A stretch of DNA of 34,299 nt, from contig JAAXXI010000021.1 in the NCBI GenBank assembly GCA_013334565.1, positions 1 to 34,299 on the forward strand. Direction: 5' to 3'. Below the pieces are notes generated by a model, which was not told the origin of the DNA, did no database searches, and worked only from the letters and a program-made list of their open reading frames with translations. Origin of the DNA: Chlorobiaceae bacterium. Its GTDB lineage: Bacteria > Bacteroidota > Chlorobiia > Chlorobiales > Chlorobiaceae. This document shows, in pieces, positions 25,161-34,027 of the stretch. A program made the translations under genes and the position numbers. How positions within the stretch are numbered: the first letter of the stretch is position 1; the number at the start of each line of letters is the position of its first letter.

Positions 25161-26838
25161 TTTCCTGACTTGTGCCACTTTTTGAAAATCTGCGGATACA
25201 TAATATTAAGTCATTATTTTTATTGCGTTTAACATTCTGATTCTCGAATACTCGCACTAATGGTATCTTTCAACCATTCGTGGAGACTTGACAATCAGAA
25301 CCGTTCGGACAGGGTCCGGAGCGACTGCCGTTCAGGTAGTCCAGAACAAAGGGAGGCAGCGTACATTCCTCAAGCATATCGGCAGTGCGCATACTGAGCA
25401 CGAGCTCGAGTTGCTGATGGCCGAGGCCCAGCAATACGCTGAAGCCCATTGTCGGCAGCCCAACCTCTTTGTCGAAACACCACCACCGTCTTCACCACCA
25501 GCATCGTTTCAGGATGCGTTTGCCCGCTCCAAACTTGTCGGTGTCACCCATCAGTTTGCCCGCAGGGTACTGCTGGCCTGCGCCAGGAAATGCGGTCTCG
25601 GCGACCTGCCTGATCTTTATCTGGACCTGCCTCTCATGCGCATCATCGAGCCTGCATCGAAGCTGATGACGCTGGAGCTTCTGGAGTCGCACTTCAATGT
25701 CCAATATGCCAGAAGGCCGCTCCATCGCATGTTGCCAAAGCTTCTTGAGTATCAGGCGGTAATCGAAAGTGCCGCGATTCAGACCGCCCGTGACGACATG
25801 CAGGAGACGTTCAGCCTGGTGCTGTACGACGTCACCACACTCTGCTTCGAGTCTTTCAAGGAATACGATTTCCAGAAACCAGGATTCTCCAAAGACAACA
25901 AGCCGATGCAGCCGCAGATCGTGATCGGTCTGATCACCACGCGATCAGGGTTCCCGGTCATGCATGAGGTCTTCGAAGGCAATACCTTCGAAGGGCATAC
26001 CATGCTGGCCATCGTGAGCCGGTTCCAGAAACGGGTCGGCCAAACCAAGCCGGTGATCGTTGCGGATGCTGCCATGCTCTCGAAAGACAACATGCAGCAA
26101 CTGGAAACCGAAGGGTACCGCTACATCGTCGGGGCAAGGCTGGCGAACACTACGGCCACCTTCATTGATCAGATTCATAAAGAGCTGCCTCGTACGGACA
26201 AGACCACACGGCGCTTCAGCTATGAGGCTGTTGTAAAGAATGCCACCATAATCGGTGAGTTCTCGGAAGCCCGGTACAAGAAGGACAAGCGGGACTTCGA
26301 CAAGCAGGTCAAGCGAGCCCTTGCTCTGCTTGAACGAAACGAACCTGGTAGACGGGCAAAATTCATCAAGAAGTCCAAAGAGAAAGACAAGCTCTTCATC
26401 TTCGATGCCGATCTTCAGGCAAAAACAGAGAAGCTTCTCGGCATCAAAGACTACGTCACCAACATCATAGAAAAAGAACTGACCAGCAACGAGGTTATCG
26501 CATACTATCGCGATCTCTGGCATGTGGAACAAGCATTCCGCATGAGCAAATCCGACCTGCAGGCCAGACCGATCTTCCATAGATCACAAGAAGCCATTCG
26601 TGCCCACATGCTCATCTGCTTCATGGCCTTGATGATGGGAAAATACCTGGAGATCAATACGAAGCGATCGCTACGACAGATTCGGAAAGATCTTTTGAAG
26701 GTGCATGAAGCCCATATCCTTGATGAACAAACCGGTGAGGTGCATGTGATGCAGATGGATGCCGGTGAATTTTCGAGCAGTTTTGCTTGGAAAACTCTTG
26801 GATTCCGAACTTTCGCACTAATGGCACAACTCAGGAAA
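25161..26838 (+). mobile_element. IS1634-like insertion sequence
   Basis: The element is bounded by imperfect 19-bp inverted repeats: left TTTCCTGACTTGTGCCACT at 25161-25179 and right, read on the minus strand, TTTCCTGAGTTGTGCCATT at 26820-26838, 17 of 19 identical, with weaker similarity further in. A 12-bp piece of the right end, TCGCACTAATGG (26813-26824), recurs at 25252-25263 inside the left end and may be a second transposase-binding site. I see no target-site duplication beside either end, so the exact tips are uncertain by a few bases or the insertion is old or rearranged. It sits between the GH65 gene and the megasynthase. Confidence 0.75.
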
Positions 26839-26952
26839 TACATGCCCTTTAAACGGTACGGGCTTCACAATCCAATCTTCGCTTTTATAGCCATGCTCAT
26901 TTCGCTGGAAAATCGACAGCGAAATGGGCATGACCGCAGTTCAGGTCCATAA
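25288..26952 (+). CDS. IS1634 family transposase
   Basis: A 554-residue DDE transposase of the IS1634 group (IS4-like). The N-terminus VQVVQNKGRQRTFLKHIGSA is typical. Catalytic residues appear in order: D in VLYDVTTLCFES, D in VIVADAAMLSKDNMQQL, and E in YRDLWHVEQAFRMSKSDL followed by HMLICFMALMMGKYLE. The frame starts at TTG 25288, with GGAG only a few bases before it, so a different start is possible. The reading frame does not stop inside the element: it passes through the right inverted repeat (26820-26838) and adds about 37 flanking codons, ending 56 bases into the 3' end of the convergent megasynthase gene. The catalytic core looks intact. Confidence 0.88.
   Translation: MTIRTVRTGSGATAVQVVQNKGRQRTFLKHIGSAHTEHELELLMAEAQQYAEAHCRQPNLFVETPPPSSPPASFQDAFARSKLVGVTHQFARRVLLACARKCGLGDLPDLYLDLPLMRIIEPASKLMTLELLESHFNVQYARRPLHRMLPKLLEYQAVIESAAIQTARDDMQETFSLVLYDVTTLCFESFKEYDFQKPGFSKDNKPMQPQIVIGLITTRSGFPVMHEVFEGNTFEGHTMLAIVSRFQKRVGQTKPVIVADAAMLSKDNMQQLETEGYRYIVGARLANTTATFIDQIHKELPRTDKTTRRFSYEAVVKNATIIGEFSEARYKKDKRDFDKQVKRALALLERNEPGRRAKFIKKSKEKDKLFIFDADLQAKTEKLLGIKDYVTNIIEKELTSNEVIAYYRDLWHVEQAFRMSKSDLQARPIFHRSQEAIRAHMLICFMALMMGKYLEINTKRSLRQIRKDLLKVHEAHILDEQTGEVHVMQMDAGEFSSSFAWKTLGFRTFALMAQLRKYMPFKRYGLHNPIFAFIAMLISLENRQRNGHDRSSGP
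26892..26932. terminator. Long hairpin at the 3' end of the NRPS-PKS gene
   Basis: A 16-bp stem with one wobble pair (26892-26907 with 26917-26932; core CATTTCGCTG and CAGCGAAATG) and a 9-nt loop. It contains the megasynthase stop codon at 26897-26899 and probably ends that transcript. It also lies in the run-out part of the transposase frame. Confidence 0.6.
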
Positions 26953-29900
26953 CCGAGAGCCGGCGGTTGATATCGTCTGCGATGCCGCACACGTGCGGAA
27001 ATGAAAGCATCGATGAATGGTCGCCGGGTACCGTAATGATATCAAGCCCTCCCGAAGCAAGGGGAACCCATGCGAGTTCAGGACTTTCAGCAAGCATCCT
27101 GATATATTCCTGCGCCTTGAAGAACAAAATGGAAGTATCGTGCGGTTCAGGAAGCCACTGCCACATGTTGGCAAGATTTTGGGAGAAAACGCGTAAAAGG
27201 CTGCTGACCTCCCTGTCTGTGGCGTAAGGCATGAAGTCTTTGCGAATTTCTTCAAGCAGGAGGGCAACCCGCCCTTCGTGGTCCAGACCGATCATGCGTT
27301 CGAGATCAGCTTCATAGCTTCTGCCGGGCATATCCCTTGAAAGCATCCAAGCGCAGATTTCAGCCTCGCTCTCCATCCTGGCCGGCATATGCCCGGGGCC
27401 GGGAGAATCGAAAAGGGCAAGAATGGCTGGTTTATGCCCTGAGGCACGGTACAGGCGATCAAGTTCGTAGCAAACGAGGCCGCCATAAGAGCTGCCTGCA
27501 AGCATGACCGGCCTGTCAACCCCTGCCCTCACGAGGCAGGCGTGGTAGTGCTCTGCCTGGCAGCGAACACCCTCGATTGGTGCAGAATCGTCCCACAATC
27601 CGGGAGCCTGAAGTCCATAGACAGGATGTGACGTATCGAGAGCCTGCAGGAGTTCGCGATAGATGAAAATGCCTCCGCCAACGGCGTGGACAAGCACGAT
27701 TGGTGGAAGGTCAATGTTTCCCTTTGCAAGAAGCACGACGCTGCTGTCTGCCGTCCTATGAGCTTTTGATGATGCGCCGGTGTCCTCGATGAGGGCGGCG
27801 ATTTTAGCAGGAGTCCTCTCTTTCATAACCTCGCGAGGTGTCACTGGAATACCGAAAACCGCTCTCAGCCTTGAAGCGAGACGCACAGCCAGAAGGGAGT
27901 TTCCACCGCAAAGAAAGAAATCACGATGACGGCCGAGTGAAACCGGGCCGAGCAGTTCCTGCATGAAAAGGATGACCTGCTCTTCTGTTGGACTGAGGTT
28001 TGAAACGGTTGGGGCGGGAGCACTCCCGGCGACTTCCGCAACTGCCGGTGCAATCGCCGCCACTCCGGGCGTTGCGGCCTCGCTCAGCCAGTATCGGCGG
28101 CGCTGAAAAGCGTATCCCGGCAGGGGAATACGATGGCCGGAGGACCCCAGCAGACCAAAGAGCTTTTTCAGGTCTACCGGAAGGCCTGCAGTCCACAATA
28201 TTCCCGCAGTGTTGAGCAGGCCGCGCCACTCCCCTTCCATGCTGCCGTCACCGTAAATGGTTGTGGCGAGCATGCGGTTGTCAGGCTTGCGCACATCGCG
28301 CTGCGCGATATTGCAGAGGGTGTTGCCCGGTCCGCACTCGAGCAGCGCAAGCTTCGGACAGCTCCACAGGGTGGCGAGCCCGTCGGCAAACCGGACACAC
28401 TGCCGAAGATGACTGGTCCAGTAAGCCGGGCTCTGCAATTCCCCTGTCGGCACATATGTCCCGGTAATGTTTGAAACGACTGCCATGGCAGGATCCGGTG
28501 CATTGCGAGGCACGGCTTCAATAGCTGCACGCAACGGCTCAAGAGCTGGCTCCATGAGCGACGAATGGGCTGCCAGATGTACCTGCAACAATTTGCACTG
28601 GACATGGGTACGCCTGAGTTCCGCCGAAAAACGCTCGATCATTTCGACCGGACCGGCTACAACGACCTGGTCGGATGAGTTGACCGTTGCGATATCGAGA
28701 CCATCGGGCAAGATCGAAATGACCTCGGGTTCAGCGAGGTGAACCGCCAGCATGCCCCCTTTCTGCTGGGCCTCCATGAGCTTGCCTCTCAAACTGACGA
28801 TCCTTAGGGCATCGGGAAGGGAAAATACTCCTGCGACACAGGCGGCTACCCACTCTCCAAGGCTGTGGCCGATCAGGACCGAGGGTCTGACACCCATCTC
28901 TATCCAGAACATGGCAAGGGCATATTCGAGAGTAAAAACTGCAGGTTGCCCGATCTGATGCTGATTCAGCAGCTCCGATGCAGAAGCATCGTGATAAGAA
29001 GCGAGGAGCAGCGTCCGGATATCGAGGCCGAGGATAGGCACGAGAATGGCTGCACACTCGTCGATACAATCCTTGAAGACCTGCGATCGTCCATAGAGGC
29101 TCGACCCCATACCGGGGTGATGCGCCCCCATGCCTGAAAACATGAACGCGACGTTCTCCGCCGAATCGACGGTCACAAGCGGATCGGACAGCAGGTCGCG
29201 AGCCTCATCCTCCGAAGCTGCAAGGACTGCACCACGGAATTCCCAGTGCCGCCTGCCGAAAGCGAGCGTGTATGCGGCATCGTTCAGGGAGCCATCCCCA
29301 TGCCTTTCGAGCCATTCGGCGAACGCTCCGGCGTTTGCCTGCAACGCATGTTCGTTCTTCCCGGAAAAAAGAAGCAGGCGAGGTGATCCGTCGTCTGAAA
29401 CCGCGTCAGAAAGCCTGGCGGGAGGTTCTTCGAGTATAGCGTGAGCGTTGGTCCCACCAATACCGAATGAACTGACCGACGCACGCAAAGGCGCATTGCC
29501 GCCTTCCCAGCGGCAAGTGTCCGTTGAAACGAGCATACGATCGCCGGGCCAGGGTATCTGGGGATTGGGTTCCCGGAAATGCAGGCTTGGCACAAGGGTT
29601 TTGTGGTACAGGGAAAGGACGGCCTTGATCAACCCTGCCGCTCCAGCGGCAGAATCGAGATGCCCGATATTGGTCTTTACCGATCCGATGAACAGGGGCT
29701 GCTTCCTTCTGGCAGATGCATAGTTTTCCGCCAGTGCTGCCACCTCTATGGAATCGCCGAGCTTGGTACCGGTACCATGCGTCTCGGCATAAAGCACCGT
29801 CTCCGGTTCAACACCTGCTCGTTGCAGCGCATCGCGGATCACCATTGACTGCCCCGTGATACTCGGCGCTGTGAATCCTATCTTGTCCGAACCGTCATTG

Positions 29901-32900
29901 TTGACGGCAATACCCCTTATTACCGCATGGATATGGTCGCCGTCAGCCAAGGCCTGTTCAAGTGGTTTGAGGAGCACCAGCGCGACACCGTTCCCACCGA
30001 TCATGCCCGTCGCTCCTGCATCGAATGCACGACAGGACCCGTCGCGAGACAGGATGCCACCCAACTCGTAATTGTATCCGTCGACCTGACGGGAACGCAC
30101 GCATGCCCCGCCGGCAAGTGCAAGTTCACACTGGCCATCATGTATCGCTGTTACCGCCTGATGTATGGCCACAAGGGATGTGGAACATGCCGTATTGACA
30201 CTCATGCTCGGACCTCTGAGTCCCAGTTTGTAGGAAACGCGTGTCGCCGAGAAATCCTTGTCGTTGGAAATCATGACCGCAAAAGAACCGAGGTTCTCCA
30301 CAACATTTCGATGCGGCAGGACGTTCTCGAACAGGTAGGTGTTCAGGCTCGAACCGATGAAGACACCGACTCGCCCCTCTATTGCTGCAGGATCGAGACC
30401 TGCATCCTCGAAAGCGTGCCAGGATTCTTCGAGAAGCAACCGCTGCTGCGGATCCATGACTTCAGCTTCACGGGCGGGTACACCGAAAAATTCGGCATCG
30501 AAACGATCATGCTCCCGAAGGATGCCGTTGGCAGGAACGTAGTCCGGATCGTCTGCCATCTCGGGGGGCACACCGGCGGCAAGCAGTTCAGCACGGCTGA
30601 AAAAGCTGATGCAGTCACGCCCTTCGCACAGGTTCCTCCAATACTCCTCGACATTCCCGGCTTCCGGGAAACGACCAGCCATACCGATGATGGCGACGGC
30701 ACCGCCGGACCTGATCGCACGGGGCACAAGCGGTTCGGGAGTTGCAGTGAGACCCTGACCGAGAAACTCCGCCTGCCGGGAGATGGTCGAATAGCGAAGC
30801 AGGTTGAGAACGCTGATTTCACGGCCGGTCTCGACACGAATCTGCTCCTTGAGACGCACAAGCATCATCGAGTGGCCACCAAGGTCGAAAAAATTGTCAT
30901 CAAGGCCTGTTCCCTCATGTTTGAGTACCGACGACCAGGCTCTCGTAATGCCAGCCCGGAGCCCATCGACCACTTGACCGGAAACGGTACCGGCATCATT
31001 TTTTACCTGTGGCCGGAAAAAGGGTACCGAACCCAGGTCGATCTTCCCGCTGGTATTCCGAGGCAAGCGGTCGAGCGTGACAACGTATGACGGAATCATA
31101 TAGTCGGGAAGAATTGCCGATACCGACTTGCGCACATCTTTCTGCGAACCCGCATCCTCCGACTTCACGACATAGGCCACAAGATGTTCGCCCTCGAGTC
31201 GTACGGCAGCCTGCACGATCCCCGGAATCCCGAGGAGCGAACTTTCGATCTCGCCTGTCTCGATACGGTGACCGCGCAGCTTGATCTGGCCGTCGATACG
31301 ACCTGCGAACTCGAGTTTGCCATCCGGTCGAAAGCGAACGTAATCACCGGTTCGATACCATAGCGATCCTGTGTCCCCAGGAAGAGTGACAAATTTTTCT
31401 GCTGTAGTGACCGGATCCCCGTAATACCCCAACGAGACTCCTGCCCCTGTTATGTAGAGCTCTCCGACGACACCGGGCGGAACCCTGCGCTGCGTTTCGT
31501 CGAGAACCGCAATACGGGTATTGTCGATAGCGCTGCCGACAGGGGGCAATCCCGCATCGCCACCATTGGAACCAAGCTCGCACCATGTCGCAGCGATGCT
31601 GTACTCTGTAGGTCCATAAATGTTCACGAACCTGAAGGGCAGACCGGACGGTGGATGGAAATGCAGGGTCTGGCCTCCTGTGGTCATCAGGCGTAGCGCT
31701 GCTTCGACCGGCCAATCGAGAAGCAGCAATTCCTCAGCTGTAGTTGTCGGGCTTAAGTGCACCGTAACGCCTTCCCTGAGAATCCAATCCCGAAGCAATT
31801 CGGGATCAAGCCTGACATCAAAAGGCACGAACACCAGGGTAGCGCCTGACAGGAGCGAGGGCCATGTTTCGATAAGGCTCGCATCGAACGCGCATGAGGC
31901 GAGTGAGGAGATGCGATCACTTGACGACAGACTGCAAAGGCCTGCATATGCCTGCACGACATTGCATAACCCCTGCCAGGAAATACTGACGGCCTTGGGA
32001 GTTCCAGTGGAGCCTGAGGTAAAGATCATGTAGATCGGATCTTCCATGCAGGAATGGACCGGTTCAGGAATTTCCCCTTTGGCATCCCATGCGTACCCGC
32101 CGATCCCGATCTTTTCACAGGCCAGACCCTCGGTGACCTCATCGCCTGCATGAGCGAGCATTGCGCGAAGCTGAACCCTTGCCACCATGGCCTTGATCCG
32201 TTCAACAGGATGGGAAACATCGAACGGGACGAAAACCGCTCCACGCCTGACGACACCGAGCATAGCGGCAACCTGGTCTGAACCGCGCGGCAGGAAAAGG
32301 CCGACCCGGTCTCCTTTCCCAATGGAACGATCGGCAAGCCGGGCGGATATAATCTCCGCCCGTTTCAGCAGTTCCCGGTAGCTGATATGCAAGTCTCCTT
32401 CCTTCAGCGCTGCTGCATCCGGGTTCTCGAGCGCCGCCCGCTCGAAACGGAACCAAGGAGAACCATCAGGTAACGGAACGACCGGGCCGCTGCACCAGGA
32501 ATCCAGGAGCTCCCTGTCAGACGATCCGAGAAGAGAGAGTGATTTCAGAAGGATTTCCGGGGAATTGAGCATGGCATCGAGTATATCCGCATATGCCTTG
32601 GCCCAGCGCCGGACGCTTTCAGGACGATAAAGGCGTGTATTGAACTCGACAGAGCCGGCCAGGGCGCCATCCTTTTCGTCGAAATAGAAGGTGCTGTCAT
32701 ATTTCGATATGCCCGCTTTTGCGGCGATATCCAAAATATCGGCATCGAGATTACCGAAGGTGAGGCTTCGTCCCATAGGAGGAAGGAAATCGCAGGCCAC
32801 CTGGAAGAGCGGACTCATACTGAGATCTTTTTCTCCAGCGAAACGCTTCACCAGGCTTTCGAACGGAAGCGAAGCATGGGCCATGGCCGCAGTAGATACC

Positions 32901-34027
32901 CGCCTGACCGAGTCGACAAGATCTCCAAGGGACATTCCGGATGAAATAATGATCCGAAGCGGCACAATGTTGACGAACATGCCGACGACCGTTTCCAGCT
33001 CCCTCCTGTTCCGGCTTGCTATCGGCATGCCGATGACCATGTCCTTTTTCCCTGAAAATTCCGAAAGGAGAAAAGCCGTTGCTGCAAGCATCACATGGTT
33101 CATGCTCACGCCCCACTCACGGGCTCTTGAACGAAGTCTGGCCGTGGTCTGCTTATCGATGAACAATGGTTCGGCTGCGCCATCGTAACCCTGCAGAATC
33201 GGCCTGGGGAAATCGGTCGGCATGGTCGAACAAGCCGGAGCGCCAGCCAGCCCATTACGCCAGAATTCGAGGTCGGCAGACTGTACATCGTCACCGGCAT
33301 GCATTTCCTGCCATGCGAGACAATCGGCATACTGCCAGGCCAAAGCAGGCAGGGATGGCTCCCGTCCAGCGCTTCTTGCTTCGTAGCCTGCGGCTATCTC
33401 CTGGACGATGATACCGACCGACCATCCATCCACAACGATGTGATGGACATTTATGACGAGGACATGCTCTTCCGGCCCCAAAGTGAACAGAACTGCCTGC
33501 AGCAACGGTGCGCTGGAAAGATCAAAACAGTGGGAAACGGTTTCTGCAGCTCTTTCCTGGAAAAGCATCATGCGTGTCAGTTCATCAGGGCCGGTGATCT
33601 CCTCTTCGCTCCACGGGGCGCTAAGATCGTGCTCGATTTTCAGGCGAAGGGAGTGACCATCATGATGAAAGGACGCGCGCAAAGCCTGGTGCCTGAGCAC
33701 AAGATCGTCGAGCACCTGGCGCAGAGCGGCACGATCAAGCCGTCCACGGAGGGATAGTCCGACAGGAATGTTGTAGATGCCGTTCGGACCTTGCACATGA
33801 TCGAAAAACCAGAGACCCTCCTGCGCAGGTGAGGGCGCACACCAAAGGGTCTCCGATTGGGGACGTCCTTCGAGACGAGCCACAAGCGCCTCCCTCCATG
33901 TCCCGATCCGCTCGCGCAAATCAGGTGTCAATGCCCCTTCCGGAGCCTTGTAACGCAGTTTGCCGTTCTCGAGACGAAGTTCGATATGAAGAGCAGCAAG
34001 CTCATCCATAAGACCCAAAAGACTCAT
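26897..34027 (-). CDS. Hybrid NRPS-PKS terminal module (C-A-PCP-KS-AT-ACP-TE)
   Basis: A 2376-residue megasynthase. Residues 1-52 are a TubC-type N-terminal docking domain (LRLENGKLRYKAPEGALT). Then: condensation domain of LCL type with active VHHIVVDGW (about 196); adenylation domain with FTSGSTGTPKAV (about 668), FDASLIETW (its Asp indicates an alpha-amino acid), NIYGPTE, YRTGD and NTSGKIDL; PCP with LGGHS (about 1050); ketosynthase with Cys in NTACSTS (about 1280) and the His motifs THGTGT and KTNIGH; acyltransferase with GHSLGE (about 1718), suggesting malonyl-CoA, and an odd LAAHS at the usual HAFH site; ACP with GGNSLL (about 2042); thioesterase with GSSYGG (about 2178), LFDSPG and GDHSSM. 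No ketoreductase, dehydratase or methyltransferase is present. The start at 34027 overlaps the upstream stop as ATGA, after AGAGGGGG. It adds one amino acid and one unreduced malonate, then releases the product. Confidence 0.93.
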   Translation of the reverse strand: MSLLGLMDELAALHIELRLENGKLRYKAPEGALTPDLRERIGTWREALVARLEGRPQSETLWCAPSPAQEGLWFFDHVQGPNGIYNIPVGLSLRGRLDRAALRQVLDDLVLRHQALRASFHHDGHSLRLKIEHDLSAPWSEEEITGPDELTRMMLFQERAAETVSHCFDLSSAPLLQAVLFTLGPEEHVLVINVHHIVVDGWSVGIIVQEIAAGYEARSAGREPSLPALAWQYADCLAWQEMHAGDDVQSADLEFWRNGLAGAPACSTMPTDFPRPILQGYDGAAEPLFIDKQTTARLRSRAREWGVSMNHVMLAATAFLLSEFSGKKDMVIGMPIASRNRRELETVVGMFVNIVPLRIIISSGMSLGDLVDSVRRVSTAAMAHASLPFESLVKRFAGEKDLSMSPLFQVACDFLPPMGRSLTFGNLDADILDIAAKAGISKYDSTFYFDEKDGALAGSVEFNTRLYRPESVRRWAKAYADILDAMLNSPEILLKSLSLLGSSDRELLDSWCSGPVVPLPDGSPWFRFERAALENPDAAALKEGDLHISYRELLKRAEIISARLADRSIGKGDRVGLFLPRGSDQVAAMLGVVRRGAVFVPFDVSHPVERIKAMVARVQLRAMLAHAGDEVTEGLACEKIGIGGYAWDAKGEIPEPVHSCMEDPIYMIFTSGSTGTPKAVSISWQGLCNVVQAYAGLCSLSSSDRISSLASCAFDASLIETWPSLLSGATLVFVPFDVRLDPELLRDWILREGVTVHLSPTTTAEELLLLDWPVEAALRLMTTGGQTLHFHPPSGLPFRFVNIYGPTEYSIAATWCELGSNGGDAGLPPVGSAIDNTRIAVLDETQRRVPPGVVGELYITGAGVSLGYYGDPVTTAEKFVTLPGDTGSLWYRTGDYVRFRPDGKLEFAGRIDGQIKLRGHRIETGEIESSLLGIPGIVQAAVRLEGEHLVAYVVKSEDAGSQKDVRKSVSAILPDYMIPSYVVTLDRLPRNTSGKIDLGSVPFFRPQVKNDAGTVSGQVVDGLRAGITRAWSSVLKHEGTGLDDNFFDLGGHSMMLVRLKEQIRVETGREISVLNLLRYSTISRQAEFLGQGLTATPEPLVPRAIRSGGAVAIIGMAGRFPEAGNVEEYWRNLCEGRDCISFFSRAELLAAGVPPEMADDPDYVPANGILREHDRFDAEFFGVPAREAEVMDPQQRLLLEESWHAFEDAGLDPAAIEGRVGVFIGSSLNTYLFENVLPHRNVVENLGSFAVMISNDKDFSATRVSYKLGLRGPSMSVNTACSTSLVAIHQAVTAIHDGQCELALAGGACVRSRQVDGYNYELGGILSRDGSCRAFDAGATGMIGGNGVALVLLKPLEQALADGDHIHAVIRGIAVNNDGSDKIGFTAPSITGQSMVIRDALQRAGVEPETVLYAETHGTGTKLGDSIEVAALAENYASARRKQPLFIGSVKTNIGHLDSAAGAAGLIKAVLSLYHKTLVPSLHFREPNPQIPWPGDRMLVSTDTCRWEGGNAPLRASVSSFGIGGTNAHAILEEPPARLSDAVSDDGSPRLLLFSGKNEHALQANAGAFAEWLERHGDGSLNDAAYTLAFGRRHWEFRGAVLAASEDEARDLLSDPLVTVDSAENVAFMFSGMGAHHPGMGSSLYGRSQVFKDCIDECAAILVPILGLDIRTLLLASYHDASASELLNQHQIGQPAVFTLEYALAMFWIEMGVRPSVLIGHSLGEWVAACVAGVFSLPDALRIVSLRGKLMEAQQKGGMLAVHLAEPEVISILPDGLDIATVNSSDQVVVAGPVEMIERFSAELRRTHVQCKLLQVHLAAHSSLMEPALEPLRAAIEAVPRNAPDPAMAVVSNITGTYVPTGELQSPAYWTSHLRQCVRFADGLATLWSCPKLALLECGPGNTLCNIAQRDVRKPDNRMLATTIYGDGSMEGEWRGLLNTAGILWTAGLPVDLKKLFGLLGSSGHRIPLPGYAFQRRRYWLSEAATPGVAAIAPAVAEVAGSAPAPTVSNLSPTEEQVILFMQELLGPVSLGRHRDFFLCGGNSLLAVRLASRLRAVFGIPVTPREVMKERTPAKIAALIEDTGASSKAHRTADSSVVLLAKGNIDLPPIVLVHAVGGGIFIYRELLQALDTSHPVYGLQAPGLWDDSAPIEGVRCQAEHYHACLVRAGVDRPVMLAGSSYGGLVCYELDRLYRASGHKPAILALFDSPGPGHMPARMESEAEICAWMLSRDMPGRSYEADLERMIGLDHEGRVALLLEEIRKDFMPYATDREVSSLLRVFSQNLANMWQWLPEPHDTSILFFKAQEYIRMLAESPELAWVPLASGGLDIITVPGDHSSMLSFPHVCGIADDINRRLSVMDLNCGHAHFAVDFPAK

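Noticed and set aside
25252..26824. 12-bp direct repeat TCGCACTAATGG considered as a target-site duplication
   Set aside because: One copy lies within the right inverted repeat and the other inside the left end, so it is internal to the element and not flanking.
29927..31090. Plus-strand open frame of 387 codons inside the megasynthase
   Set aside because: Antisense to conserved KS and PCP motifs, with no protein features of its own.
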